The notes beneath the pieces were generated by a model that was not told the DNA's origin, did not search any database, and saw nothing but the letters and a program-made list of their open reading frames with translations. From positions 1 to 64,000 of the forward strand of contig VFKA01000013.1 of NCBI GenBank assembly GCA_009885795.1: a stretch of DNA of 64,000 bases, given 5' to 3'. Position 1 is the first letter of the stretch, and every line of letters starts with the position of its first letter. This stretch comes from Rhodospirillales bacterium. Lineage in GTDB: Bacteria; Pseudomonadota; Alphaproteobacteria; Dongiales; Dongiaceae. A program made the translations under genes and the position numbers. Below, one piece after another: positions 18,692 through 26,908 of the stretch.

Positions 18692-19543
18692 GTGGCGCGT
18701 TTCGCCTACGTCAACGGCCGCTACGTTCCCCACGCGATGGCCCATGTGCACGTCGAGGATCGCGGCTACCAGTTCGCCGACGGCGTCTATGAGGTCGTGC
18801 CGTTGTCCGGCGGCCGGTACATGGACGAAGCGCTTCACCTCGATCGGCTCGATCGTTCGTTGAGGGAACTGCGAATCCCCTGGGCGATTGCACGGCGATC
18901 CCTGGGCCTGGTCATGCGCGAGCTTGTCGGGCGCAACGGCGTGCGCGACGGCCTGGTCTACATTCAGATGACGAGGGGGGTGGCGCCGCGCGACCACAAA
19001 TTCCCGAAAGTCTGCAAGCCCGCCCTGGTCGTCACCACCAAGCGCACGCCCCCCATCGGCCGATCGGGGCCGCCGGGCGGGGTCGGCGTCATCACCATAC
19101 CGGACATCCGCTGGCGGCGGTGCGACATCAAGGCGTTGGCGCTGCTGCCCAACGTTCTCGGCAAGCAACGCGCCGTCGAAGCCGGGGCCTACGAAGCTTG
19201 GCAGGTCGACGATCGCGGGTTCGTGACCGAGGGGACCACGACCAACGCCTGGATCGTCACCAAGGGCGGCGAGGTCGTCACGCGAAACGCCAGCGAAGCC
19301 ATCTTGAACGGCGTCACCCGGCTGGGCGTGTTGGACGTGATCCGAAGCGCAGGCCTTCGGCTCGCCGAACGATCCTTCACCGTCGCCGAGGCCAAGGCGG
19401 CGAGCGAGGCATTTCTGACCAGCAGCAGCAACTTCGTACTGGCGGTCACGCGTATCGACGCCGACACCATCGGCTCGGGCGCACCCGGTCCGGTGACCCG
19501 GCGGCTGACTGAATCCTATCTGGCGTCGGGCGCGTCAAGGTGA
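18692..19543 (+). CDS. dat: D-amino acid aminotransferase (PLP fold type IV)
   Basis: A 283-aa class IV aminotransferase, probably making D-alanine/D-glutamate type amino acids. Family blocks are FAYVNGRYVPHAMAHVHVED, RGYQFADGVYEVV, the PLP-lysine region LLPNVLGKQRAVEAG (Lys within GKQ) and VTEGTTTNAWIV. GTG start at 18692, 15 bp after trkA. Its TGA overlaps the start of the HAD gene (GTGA). Sequence alone does not separate D-alanine aminotransferase from branched-chain or 4-amino-4-deoxychorismate lyase relatives with certainty, but the N-terminal VNGRYVPH pattern fits D-amino acid aminotransferase. Confidence 0.87.
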   Translation: MARFAYVNGRYVPHAMAHVHVEDRGYQFADGVYEVVPLSGGRYMDEALHLDRLDRSLRELRIPWAIARRSLGLVMRELVGRNGVRDGLVYIQMTRGVAPRDHKFPKVCKPALVVTTKRTPPIGRSGPPGGVGVITIPDIRWRRCDIKALALLPNVLGKQRAVEAGAYEAWQVDDRGFVTEGTTTNAWIVTKGGEVVTRNASEAILNGVTRLGVLDVIRSAGLRLAERSFTVAEAKAASEAFLTSSSNFVLAVTRIDADTIGSGAPGPVTRRLTESYLASGASR

Positions 19544-20217
19544 CCCGTCCCGGGTCTCGTATCCCGGCGCCGCGCGCCATCCTGTTCGACTGGGACAACA
19601 CCTTGGTCGATGGCTGGGAGATCATTCGCCAATCGCTGAACGCGGCCTTCGAGTTCGGCGGCCTGCCACCGTGGACCTTGGCCGAGACCAAGTCGCGCGT
19701 GCGCGCCTCCTTGCGCGATAGTTTCCCGCGCCTCTTCGGCGATCGCTGGCAAGAGGCCATGCGGGTCTTCCATGGCCACTTCGAGGCGCATCACCTTGCC
19801 GGCCTGCGGGAAATGCCGGGGGCGGGCGAATTGCTGGCCGAGCTCGCCGGGCGCGACGTTCTTTTGGCGGTCGTCAGCAACAAGACCGGGCGGTTTCTGC
19901 GCCTGGAGGCCGAGCATCTAGGGTGGACCCGCCATTTTTCGCGCCTGGTGGGAGCCGGCGACGCGCCGCGCGACAAACCGGCGGTCGATCCGGTGGACCT
20001 TGCCCTCTCCGGCAGCGGCATCGGGCGCGGCCCGCATGTCTGGTTCGTCGGCGACGCGGACATCGACATCGACTGCGCCGCCGCCGCCGGCTGCCTGCCG
20101 GTGCTGCTGCGCCAGGAGAGCCCGCGGCCGCGGGAGTTTCCCGATCGCCTCCCGGCGCTTCACCAAAGTGACTGCGGCGCGCTCCACCTATACCTCAATC
20201 GACTCTGGGCTGCGTGA
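19540..20217 (+). CDS. HAD-superfamily hydrolase (phosphoglycolate phosphatase-like)
   Basis: A 225-aa haloacid-dehalogenase-type phosphatase. Motif I is LFDWDNTLVD (nucleophile and acid Asp), motif II is AVVSNKTG, motif III is the lysine in RDKPAVDPV, and motif IV is FVGDADIDIDCA. A helical cap (residues about 30-90) lies between motifs I and II, as in the PGP/Gph group. GTG start overlaps the dat stop (GTGA). The substrate is unknown. It sits between dat and hfq, a place often taken by a small HAD gene in this order family. Confidence 0.88.
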   Translation: MTRPGSRIPAPRAILFDWDNTLVDGWEIIRQSLNAAFEFGGLPPWTLAETKSRVRASLRDSFPRLFGDRWQEAMRVFHGHFEAHHLAGLREMPGAGELLAELAGRDVLLAVVSNKTGRFLRLEAEHLGWTRHFSRLVGAGDAPRDKPAVDPVDLALSGSGIGRGPHVWFVGDADIDIDCAAAAGCLPVLLRQESPRPREFPDRLPALHQSDCGALHLYLNRLWAA

Positions 20218-20391
20218 CCCGAGACCGCTGCTTTCCCGCACGGGCAATCCGTGGTAGGTGTCGCCTGTGCCGACCGCTGTTTCTTTTTGGTCGGTCGGCC
20301 GTTCTGGCGTTCCGGTTGCGGACAGACAAGGCCCCGCGAGCGGCAAAACCAAGACCTGGTCCCGATAAACGCAAAAACAATGGGGGAACCG

Positions 20392-20643
20392 ATGGCAAGC
20401 GAAAAATCACAGAGCGTCCAAGACGTTTTTCTGAATCACATTCGGAAGACCAAGACGCCGGTCACCGTCTTCCTGGTCAACGGCGTGAAGCTGCAGGGCA
20501 TCGTCACCTGGTTCGACAATTTCTCGGTCCTGCTGCGCCGGGACGCCCACTCCCAGCTCGTCTACAAGCACGCGATCTCGACCATCATGCCGGCGGGTCC
20601 GATTCAGTTGTTCGACCCGGCCAAGGAAGGCGAGGAGGTCTAA
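20392..20643 (+). CDS. hfq: RNA chaperone Hfq
   Basis: An 83-aa Sm-like hexameric RNA chaperone that pairs sRNAs with mRNAs. The Sm1 motif is [20 protein letters not shown] and the Sm2 signature is [10 protein letters not shown], which carries the Lys-His pair of the U-binding site. Gln8 (KSQSVQDVF) is in place. I chose ATG 20392 (MASEKSQ), with gggggaa at a suitable distance. A start at 20380 would bury that ribosome binding site. hfq-hflX order is conserved, but here a palindromic repeat separates the two genes. Confidence 0.97.
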   Translation: MASEKSQSVQDVFLNHIRKTKTPVTVFLVNGVKLQGIVTWFDNFSVLLRRDAHSQLVYKHAISTIMPAGPIQLFDPAKEGEEV

Positions 20644-20700
20644 GTGCCCGTAAGACAATGGCTGAATCGATCCGAGCCGTGGGACGGCAACTAAGAATGC

Positions 20701-20829
20701 TGTCATCGTCGGGCTTGACCCGGCGATCCATCGGCGGCGCATGCGCGGCGTTGCACGCGATCGGCGCGATTCTTCCGGCGAAATCGCCGGCTCTCGCCCT
20801 GGATCGCCGGGTCAAGCCCGGCGATGACA
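20701..20829. repeat. Dispersed palindromic repeat, GCCGGGC family (copy 2)
   Basis: Outer arms TGTCATCGTCGGGCTTGACC and GGTCAAGCCCGGCGATGACA are near-perfect inverted repeats, extended inward by CGGCGATCCA/TGGATCGCCG. They enclose about 70 bp of GC-rich spacer. Same family as 7157-7234 and 23606-23682. Lies between hfq and hflX; it could affect transcript ends there. Confidence 0.85.
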
Positions 20830-20879
20830 ATTGGGGGGCGGCATCGCTTGTCGCCTAACAAGCCCTTGGCAGACTGCCG

Positions 20880-22193
20880 ATGACGCGCACGCTGATTGTC
20901 TGCCCGCAACCGCGGAGCGCGAGGACGCGGGCGAGGTCGGACGAGGCCATCATCGAGGAAGCCGCGGGGCTGGCGCGCGCCATTGCTCTCGATGTCGCCC
21001 ATTCGGAACTCATTCGTCTCGCGCGCTATCGGCCGGCGACACTTGTCGGCAAGGGCACGGTCGATCGCCTTGGCGAGGTCGTCGGCGCGCTTGAGATAGG
21101 TCTCGCCATCATCGACGCGCCGCTGTCGGCGGTCCAGCAACGCAATCTCGAAAAGGCGTGGTCGTGCAAGGTCATCGACCGCACCGGCCTCATCCTGGAA
21201 ATCTTCGGCGAACGCGCGCGAACCAAGGAAGGCCAGTTGCAAGTCGAACTCGCGGCGCTCACCTATCAGCGCAGCCGGCTTGTGCGTTCCTGGACCCACC
21301 TCGAACGCCAGCGCGGCGGCTTCGGGTTCCTCGGCGGCCCCGGCGAATCCCAGCTCGAGATGGATCGCCGGCTCATCGACGAACGAATCGTTCGCATCAA
21401 GCGCGATCTCGACGATGTGACGCGCACGCGGGCGCTGCACCGGCGGGCGCGCCGGCGCGTTCCCTATCCGGTCGTCGCGCTGGTCGGATACACGAATGCC
21501 GGGAAATCCACCCTGTTCAACCGGCTGACCAACGCCAACGTGTCGGCCAAGGACGTCCTTTTCGCCACCCTCGATCCGACCATGCGCGCCGTGCGCATGC
21601 CGTCGGGGCGCGACATCATCCTGTCGGATACGGTCGGCTTTGTTTCCGATCTACCGACCGACCTCGTCGCCGCGTTTCGGGCGACGCTCGAGGAAGTGTT
21701 GGAGGCGGATATGATCGTGCATGTGCGCGACGTCTCGCATCCCGATACGGGCGCGCAGGCAGGCGACGTGCATCGGGTGCTTGGCGATTTGGGCATTCCG
21801 CCGGCGGTATCCGAAAACTTGATCGAGGCGCTCAACAAGATCGATCGGCTGGATCAGGCCGAACGCGACGTGCTCCGGGAACAGGCGAAGCGCGACCTTC
21901 GATCCGTGCCGGTTTCGGCGTTGACCGGGGAGGGGACGCACACTCTGCTCGCCGAGATCGACCGCCGCTTGGCGCTGGGGCGCGACACGGTCGATGTAAA
22001 GCTGCCGCACGTGGCTGGCGCTCACGTCGCCTGGCTCTACAAACATGGCGAAGTCCTCGATCGGCGGGACGACGAACGCTATTGCTATTTGCGCGTGCGC
22101 CTCGATCCCAGCGATCTTGCCCGTTTCGAGCGAATGCGGGCGAAGGGCGGATCGCGCGTGCCGGCGCCGGTTCCTACCGCCGGCGCAAATTAG
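20880..22193 (+). CDS. hflX: Ribosome-associated GTPase HflX
   Basis: A 437-aa GTPase that splits stalled 70S ribosomes. The N-terminal HflX domain holds LVGKGTVDRLGEVV and QLQVELAALTYQRSRLVR with the glycine-rich GGFGFLGGPGESQLEMDRR. The G domain has G1 GYTNAGKST, G3 DTVGF and G4 NKID. The C-terminal small domain is present (to residue 437). Follows hfq, the conserved partner. Its last 20 bp overlap the 3' end of the convergent glycosyltransferase gene. Confidence 0.95.
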   Translation: MTRTLIVCPQPRSARTRARSDEAIIEEAAGLARAIALDVAHSELIRLARYRPATLVGKGTVDRLGEVVGALEIGLAIIDAPLSAVQQRNLEKAWSCKVIDRTGLILEIFGERARTKEGQLQVELAALTYQRSRLVRSWTHLERQRGGFGFLGGPGESQLEMDRRLIDERIVRIKRDLDDVTRTRALHRRARRRVPYPVVALVGYTNAGKSTLFNRLTNANVSAKDVLFATLDPTMRAVRMPSGRDIILSDTVGFVSDLPTDLVAAFRATLEEVLEADMIVHVRDVSHPDTGAQAGDVHRVLGDLGIPPAVSENLIEALNKIDRLDQAERDVLREQAKRDLRSVPVSALTGEGTHTLLAEIDRRLALGRDTVDVKLPHVAGAHVAWLYKHGEVLDRRDDERYCYLRVRLDPSDLARFERMRAKGGSRVPAPVPTAGAN

Positions 22194-23508
22194 CCGGCAG
22201 CCGCGATTTTCCGACCTGGCGTTTCTTGTCGGCGGGTCCGGCGGCAGGCGCGCTTGTCGCCGGGGCCAGGACGGCGGGGTTCCGGTTTGGGATGACACGC
22301 CTGGCAACGAGGTCGTGGATGAGCGCGATCTGCTTTTGCAGGCAATCCTTGAGGTCGTAACCGGCAAGGATCGTTTCCCGGGCGCGCTGGCGCAAGGATT
22401 CCATCCGATCGGGGTGGTCGAACACCCGGTCGATGGCCTCGGCGATGGATTCGGGCGAATAGAAATCGACGAGCAAGCCATTCTCGCCATCGCGAATGAC
22501 TTCCTCGACCGGTTGGGTGCGCGAGCCCACGACAAGGCATCCGCAAGACATCGATTCCAGCATCGACCAGGAGAGCACGAACGGATAGGTCAAGTAGATA
22601 TGCGCCTGCGAAACCTTCAGCACCGACAAGAATCGGTCGTAAGGGAGCCGGCCGTGGAAATGGATGCGGGACAGGTCGAGATCGACTTCGTCCAGCATCA
22701 TCTGTCGATAGGTCTTGCCGTCCGGCGCCTTGGCGCCATAACTCACGTCATCGCCGCCGACCACGATGATATGGGCATTCGGCCGCCGCTTGAGGATAAG
22801 GCCGGCGGCGCGCATGAAAGAGGGAAACCCGCGATAGGGTTCGAGATTCCGGGCGGCATAGGTCACGACTTCGTCGGCGCGGGTAAATGTCCGCCCGCTA
22901 TCGGTCGTGAAGGTCGCGCCAGGGTCGGGGGACGCTATGTCCGTGCGGATGCCGTCGTGGATGATGGAGATCTTGTCCAGAAACTCCTTCGGATGCTGCT
23001 GCCATTGCCAGCGCGTCGGGACGATGCCGCGGTCGCAGGCCTCGAGCGAAAGTATCAGCGTGCTGTTCCGCGCCCGGATTCGGCAGATCGTGTCGAGCGA
23101 AGGCGGGCTCTTGGGATCGAACCCAACGTCGCTGCCGTTGGCGCGATAGAAGAACTCGCAGTAGTTGAGCATGACGGCGTTCGGAAACACATCCTTGACG
23201 AACAATGTCTCGCCCCAGCCGGGATGCGCGCACACGATATCCGGATAGAACCCGCTGTTCTTCAGCTGGGTCATCGCGCGAACGGCGCCCTGGCCGTGCA
23301 GGATATGCCCCTCGAACTCGCGAATGTAATGATGGATGTCGTTGTGCGGCTCGCGGCGCGGCTGATAGGTCAAGACCCGCACGCCCGGTATGTTGGCGTC
23401 GCCGCGCTTGGCGATGGCGACCACCTGATTGTCCTTCGACGATCCGAAATGGGCGGCCAAGTGCCGGTACTGCGCCGGAAAATTCTGGTGGACGAACAGA
23501 AGGCGCAT
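22174..23508 (-). CDS. Family 4 glycosyltransferase
   Basis: A 444-aa GT-B fold enzyme. The N-terminus MRLLFVHQNFPAQYRHLA is characteristic of the group-4 N-terminal domain found in many bacterial glycan transferases. The C-terminal half has the nucleotide-sugar region: RRPNAHIIVVGGDD, an IHFHGRLPYDRFLSVL block, and SWSMLESMSCGCLVVGSRT with the donor-binding glutamate (EXXXXXXXE pattern to QPVEEVI). It is cytosolic with a basic tail. It probably builds a surface polysaccharide or glycolipid; acceptor and donor are unknown. It stands alone, convergent with hflX. Confidence 0.87.
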   Translation of the reverse strand: MRLLFVHQNFPAQYRHLAAHFGSSKDNQVVAIAKRGDANIPGVRVLTYQPRREPHNDIHHYIREFEGHILHGQGAVRAMTQLKNSGFYPDIVCAHPGWGETLFVKDVFPNAVMLNYCEFFYRANGSDVGFDPKSPPSLDTICRIRARNSTLILSLEACDRGIVPTRWQWQQHPKEFLDKISIIHDGIRTDIASPDPGATFTTDSGRTFTRADEVVTYAARNLEPYRGFPSFMRAAGLILKRRPNAHIIVVGGDDVSYGAKAPDGKTYRQMMLDEVDLDLSRIHFHGRLPYDRFLSVLKVSQAHIYLTYPFVLSWSMLESMSCGCLVVGSRTQPVEEVIRDGENGLLVDFYSPESIAEAIDRVFDHPDRMESLRQRARETILAGYDLKDCLQKQIALIHDLVARRVIPNRNPAVLAPATSAPAAGPADKKRQVGKSRLPANLRRR

Positions 23509-23605
23509 GACGGGCTATCTTAGCAACGGACCAGCCGGGACGCCACGAAAATGCGGTGCACTGGCTTAGTCGGATGATCCAGGCACCTCCGTTTTCCGTC
23601 TCCCT

Positions 23606-23682
23606 TGTCATGCCCGGACTTGATCCGGGCATCCAGGGTTCTCGCTGATTTCTGGATGGCCGGGTCAAGCCCGGCCATGACA
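23606..23682. repeat. Dispersed palindromic repeat, GCCGGGC family (copy 3)
   Basis: Outer arms TGTCATGCCCGGACTTGATC and GGGTCAAGCCCGGCCATGACA are inverted repeats around CCGGGCATCCAGGGTTCTCG-type spacer. Matches the ends of copies 7157-7234 and 20701-20829. It lies between the upstream sides of the glycosyltransferase and the 3' end of the PilZ gene. Confidence 0.85.
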
Positions 23683-23726
23683 TCGCTGGGTTGGATAGTG
23701 CCCGTAGGTCGCCGCTTTAGCCGCCG

Positions 23727-24083
23727 CTAGGCCGCGCGCTCCCCGGATTGGTCGGGGTGCAACAGCAGGGCTATGCACTGCAGAATGTGTTGGCGGGTTT
23801 GCTCGGTAAAATTGAAATTGAAGCCGTAGCGGCCGTCCTTGTGCCAAACTCGGCGCAGCGGAAAAGTTCCGGCAACAGGATGGCGCAGTTCAATTCGATC
23901 CGTGGCCGGGACGGCGTCCGGGGCCCGCAGCAACACACCGCCAACGCTGAGATCCTCCAACGTGCAGGGAATACCCTGCCCGTCGGCATGAAGCACCGCC
24001 GTTGTCGTTTCGCTGAAGGTAAAGCGCTCCCATCGGCGCCGATCGGAGTTCGAGCCTTCGGCTGTCATCTGTGAAGTCGTCAT
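23727..24083 (-). CDS. PilZ-domain protein (putative c-di-GMP receptor)
   Basis: A 118-aa single-domain PilZ protein. The c-di-GMP signature is split as usual: RRRWERF near residues 15-21 (RxxxR type) and LEDLSVGGVLL near 44-54 (D/NxSxxG). Further strands include FPLRRVWHKDGRYGFNFNF. I prefer ATG 24083, since GGGGG lies 8 bp upstream; a start at 24104 would overlap that site. No partner output gene is adjacent. It probably modulates motility, exopolysaccharide or a similar surface function. Confidence 0.85.
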   Translation of the reverse strand: MTTSQMTAEGSNSDRRRWERFTFSETTTAVLHADGQGIPCTLEDLSVGGVLLRAPDAVPATDRIELRHPVAGTFPLRRVWHKDGRYGFNFNFTEQTRQHILQCIALLLHPDQSGERAA

Positions 24084-24195
24084 CGCTTTAACCCCCGGGT
24101 TCAAGACCGATGGTGATATTCACCGGGAATGGTTAATGCAAAACTAACAGGACAATACACAATCGTCTGAAAAAACGAGAAAAATAACGATCAAG

Positions 24196-24235
24196 AAAAA
24201 AATACGGCAGGGCGCCCCTAACCGGGCCCCTGCCG
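24196..24235 (-). terminator. Intrinsic terminator of the cytochrome c' gene
   Basis: On the minus strand a GC-rich stem (CGGCAGGG with CCCTGCCG, bases 24205-24235) is followed directly by a run of T residues (24196-24202). It lies about 40 bp after the cytochrome c' stop. Confidence 0.75.
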
Positions 24236-24276
24236 TCCGAGGGTCGAGACGAACGCGGCCGGCGCTTGGCCCAGGA

Positions 24277-24750
24277 TTACTTTTCCCGAAACTTGGAGTG
24301 GCAGCCTCCGCAACCAATACTCCCCAACTGTTCGAATTGCGTGGCAATGGCGGCATTGTCGCCGCCCGCCGCGACTTCCGCCATCTTCCCCGCCTGATCC
24401 GCCAGGCTGTTGGCCGCGGCCTCGAAGGCGGCCCAGTTCTCCCAAATCTCCGGTTTGGCCGAGCTTTTGGCGACATAGCGGCTGGTCCCTGGCGGGAAGA
24501 GGCCAGGAATCTGCGCCGCCAGACCCTTCATGACTTCGGCCCGCTTGGCGATATCCGCGACCGTCTCGCCGCCCTGACCCTGGGTGAAGCCGTACATCGC
24601 CTTCATGTTGCCGCCGAGCTCCTTCATCAGGGCCTGGCGCTGCTTGATGGTTTCGGCGGGCGTCGCCGCCACGACGGCGATGGAGCCGAGCGCGACCGCG
24701 ATACCGGCGGCCATCAGGCTGGCGAAAATGAAGTTATTTCGATTGCGCAT
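24277..24750 (-). CDS. Cytochrome c'
   Basis: A 157-aa periplasmic four-helix-bundle heme protein. Residues about 1-29 form a Sec signal peptide (basic start, then a long hydrophobic stretch ending AVVAA). The mature part begins with TIKQRQALMKELGGNMKAM, typical of the first helix. The C-terminal heme site CGGCHSKFR has the c' arrangement, where His is the only axial ligand from the protein. Such proteins bind NO and protect against nitrosative stress. Followed by a strong terminator, so it is a single-gene unit. Confidence 0.92.
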   Translation of the reverse strand: MRNRNNFIFASLMAAGIAVALGSIAVVAATPAETIKQRQALMKELGGNMKAMYGFTQGQGGETVADIAKRAEVMKGLAAQIPGLFPPGTSRYVAKSSAKPEIWENWAAFEAAANSLADQAGKMAEVAAGGDNAAIATQFEQLGSIGCGGCHSKFREK

Positions 24751-24849
24751 GGGTTTCGATCCCCTCCACGTTAGGCCTGACTCGCATCGAAAAGATTACT
24801 GCAAGCCAGGCGCCCTATGAAGTAGGCACTTGGCGGTAACCGGCATCGA

Positions 24850-26418
24850 TCACGGAATCGTGAGCCGCTCGGCCAGAGTCCATCGGATGGCTTTGGTTTC
24901 TCGCCCAAAGAGGCCCTCGGTCCGCCGCTCGCCTACCGGAAACGAGGCGAGGATACGGTACGCCAGCCCATGGAGCGTGAACCGATCCGGACTTCCGCCG
25001 GTCTCTTCCAGCACCTTGGCGATGACGTCGCCGTCTTCGAGCAGGTATTGGGGGCTACGCGCGGCCCAAACCGCCTCAAGTCCGGGATCCGCCGGAGACC
25101 AGAAACGCCGGCCTCGCGCCCTCGCCAGTGCCGTGATCTCGCGGTCGGTCAGGCCCAGGGAGTAATCCCACACGCGCCGGCCGCTGCCATAGGCAACAAG
25201 CCCGATGCGCCGCGTCGCGATGACGGCATCCGCGGGCGTGTTATCCCGAATCCACCGGACGGCCTCCTGTAGCGGCTCCGTCGTCATGACGTAACCTGGG
25301 AAGCCGGCAAGCCGTTTCGGAGAACTTTGGGCGTTGGTGGCGACGATGCCCGCCAAGGCGACGACGCCGGCGAGCAGAAACGTCGCCCAAGGCCCGCCGC
25401 CGTCGGGGCGCAACCGCCGTTCGATGAAGGTGCAGCCGGCAAGCATCAGTATCGCGGCGGCGGGAACATAGGGCGCGAAGTACCGTCCCGTGCCGGTCCA
25501 GTCCGGCGGCGCGTAGCGCGCGAACACATAGCCCGCGGCGACGATGCCGGCGGCGAGGGCGCCGGCCCCGGCGGCACGGCGCCAGACCGCCGCCGCGCCA
25601 ATCAGCAGAATGCCCGCCGCGAACAGCCCGCCGAAAGGGAAGGGGATGTTGATGCGGGCCGGCGCGCTCGCGTCCAGCATGGCGAGCCATCCGCCCGCGC
25701 CTTGTTTGGCATGAAACGTATTCGGCACGACATCGCCGAAATAGAGATAACGCGCCGCGGTCACGGCCAGCGCGAGGCCGGCGAAGATGGCCGCGCGGGT
25801 CGCCAGCGCTTTCATGTCGATCGACCGGGCGAGGGCCCCGATCAGGAGTGCCAACGGATAGGCGAGTACCGCTTCCGGCCGCACCGTGAACGCAGCCGCG
25901 GCGATGACCGCGACCAAACTCGGCCGCCGGTCGTCGAGGCCGAACCACAGGGCCAGGAGCAGCAGGAACGCAATGAGCCCCGTCTCCATTCCGGTGAGCG
26001 CGAAGTAGGTGAGATCGAACTGGGTCATGACCAGGATCGTGGCGGCGGCGGCCATGGGCAGCCGCGAACCGGCATCGCACAACCGCCAGGCGATAGCGCC
26101 GGCGAGGCAGGCCGTCGCGATCAGGAGAAAGGCGCCGGCAAGCTTCGCGGCCAGCGGCGCCCCGAGGATCGCGGCGAACGGCGACAGCGTCAGCAGCCAG
26201 CCGATGTTGGTGACGCCCTCGATGCGTTCGCCCGGATTGAAGACCAGGCCGCGCCCATGCAGCAAATTATCGATGTAGCGAAAGCCGATGTAGGCGTCGT
26301 CGACCATGTAGTGGCGAAAACGAAAGGCGAGCAACGCGGTTCCCGCGACGGCGATCGCCACGACGATGGCGCCGGCAAGGCGCCGTTGCGAAACGCTCGT
26401 GTGGGTGTCGTCAAGCAT
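24850..26418 (-). CDS. GT-C type polytopic glycosyltransferase
   Basis: A 522-aa integral membrane protein with about ten hydrophobic segments. After the first membrane helix comes DDAYIGFRYIDNLLHGRGLVFNPGE in the first large loop, where GT-C enzymes hold their catalytic acidic pair (here the DD of VDDAY). This pattern resembles mycobacterial AftB-like and ArnT-like lipid-linked sugar transferases. The start at ATG 26418 overlaps the ICMT gene by 8 bp. It is thus the third gene of a coupled operon with a type III polyketide synthase and a methyltransferase, suggesting that the lipid made by those enzymes may be glycosylated. Donor and acceptor are unknown. Confidence 0.75.
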   Translation of the reverse strand: MLDDTHTSVSQRRLAGAIVVAIAVAGTALLAFRFRHYMVDDAYIGFRYIDNLLHGRGLVFNPGERIEGVTNIGWLLTLSPFAAILGAPLAAKLAGAFLLIATACLAGAIAWRLCDAGSRLPMAAAATILVMTQFDLTYFALTGMETGLIAFLLLLALWFGLDDRRPSLVAVIAAAAFTVRPEAVLAYPLALLIGALARSIDMKALATRAAIFAGLALAVTAARYLYFGDVVPNTFHAKQGAGGWLAMLDASAPARINIPFPFGGLFAAGILLIGAAAVWRRAAGAGALAAGIVAAGYVFARYAPPDWTGTGRYFAPYVPAAAILMLAGCTFIERRLRPDGGGPWATFLLAGVVALAGIVATNAQSSPKRLAGFPGYVMTTEPLQEAVRWIRDNTPADAVIATRRIGLVAYGSGRRVWDYSLGLTDREITALARARGRRFWSPADPGLEAVWAARSPQYLLEDGDVIAKVLEETGGSPDRFTLHGLAYRILASFPVGERRTEGLFGRETKAIRWTLAERLTIP

Positions 26419-26908
26419 CGGCCGCCGGCAAGGCGCGCTCCTCGACATGCATTCGCCAACCCAGCAGGCAGGCATTGACGGCGGAGAATAGCGCCGCGCC
26501 CGCCCAGTCGTCCAAGGCAAGCGGCATCGCCACGATTTCGGCGGCGACGATAAGATAGTTCGGGTGGCGGCAAAACCGGTAAGGCCCGCGCCGGACCAAG
26601 GGGCGGCCGGATATCGTGACGATCCGGGTGGTCCAGTGTCGGCCGAGGCTCGCCATGGTCCAAATTCGCGCCGGCTGGAGCGCGCCGTAGGCCGCCAAGT
26701 ACGTCCACTGCAATGCCGGATCGCCGGCAGCCAAAAACCAAAGCCAAGCCAACCACGCTCCATGTAAGGCGACCAACGGCGGATAGTGTCCGGCGCCGGT
26801 CTCGCGCCCTCCCTCCGTCAGCAAGCGGCGCGTGTTGTGTCGCGCGTAGAATACTTCACCCAGGCGCTGGAGGCTGACGAGCAGCACCGCCCACAACGCC
26901 AGGGTCAC
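26411..26908 (-). CDS. ICMT-family methyltransferase (BpsB-like)
   Basis: A 165-aa membrane protein of the isoprenylcysteine carboxyl methyltransferase family. About four hydrophobic segments are seen, and the SAM-binding signature GPYRFCRHPNYLIVAAE lies near residues 108-124. In Bacillus the homologue BpsB is encoded with the type III PKS BpsA and O-methylates its alkylpyrone products. The same gene pairing here supports that role. The start is GTG 26908, overlapping the PKS stop by 4 bp (GTGA). The 3' end overlaps the GT-C gene. Confidence 0.83.
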   Translation of the reverse strand: MTLALWAVLLVSLQRLGEVFYARHNTRRLLTEGGRETGAGHYPPLVALHGAWLAWLWFLAAGDPALQWTYLAAYGALQPARIWTMASLGRHWTTRIVTISGRPLVRRGPYRFCRHPNYLIVAAEIVAMPLALDDWAGAALFSAVNACLLGWRMHVEERALPAADA

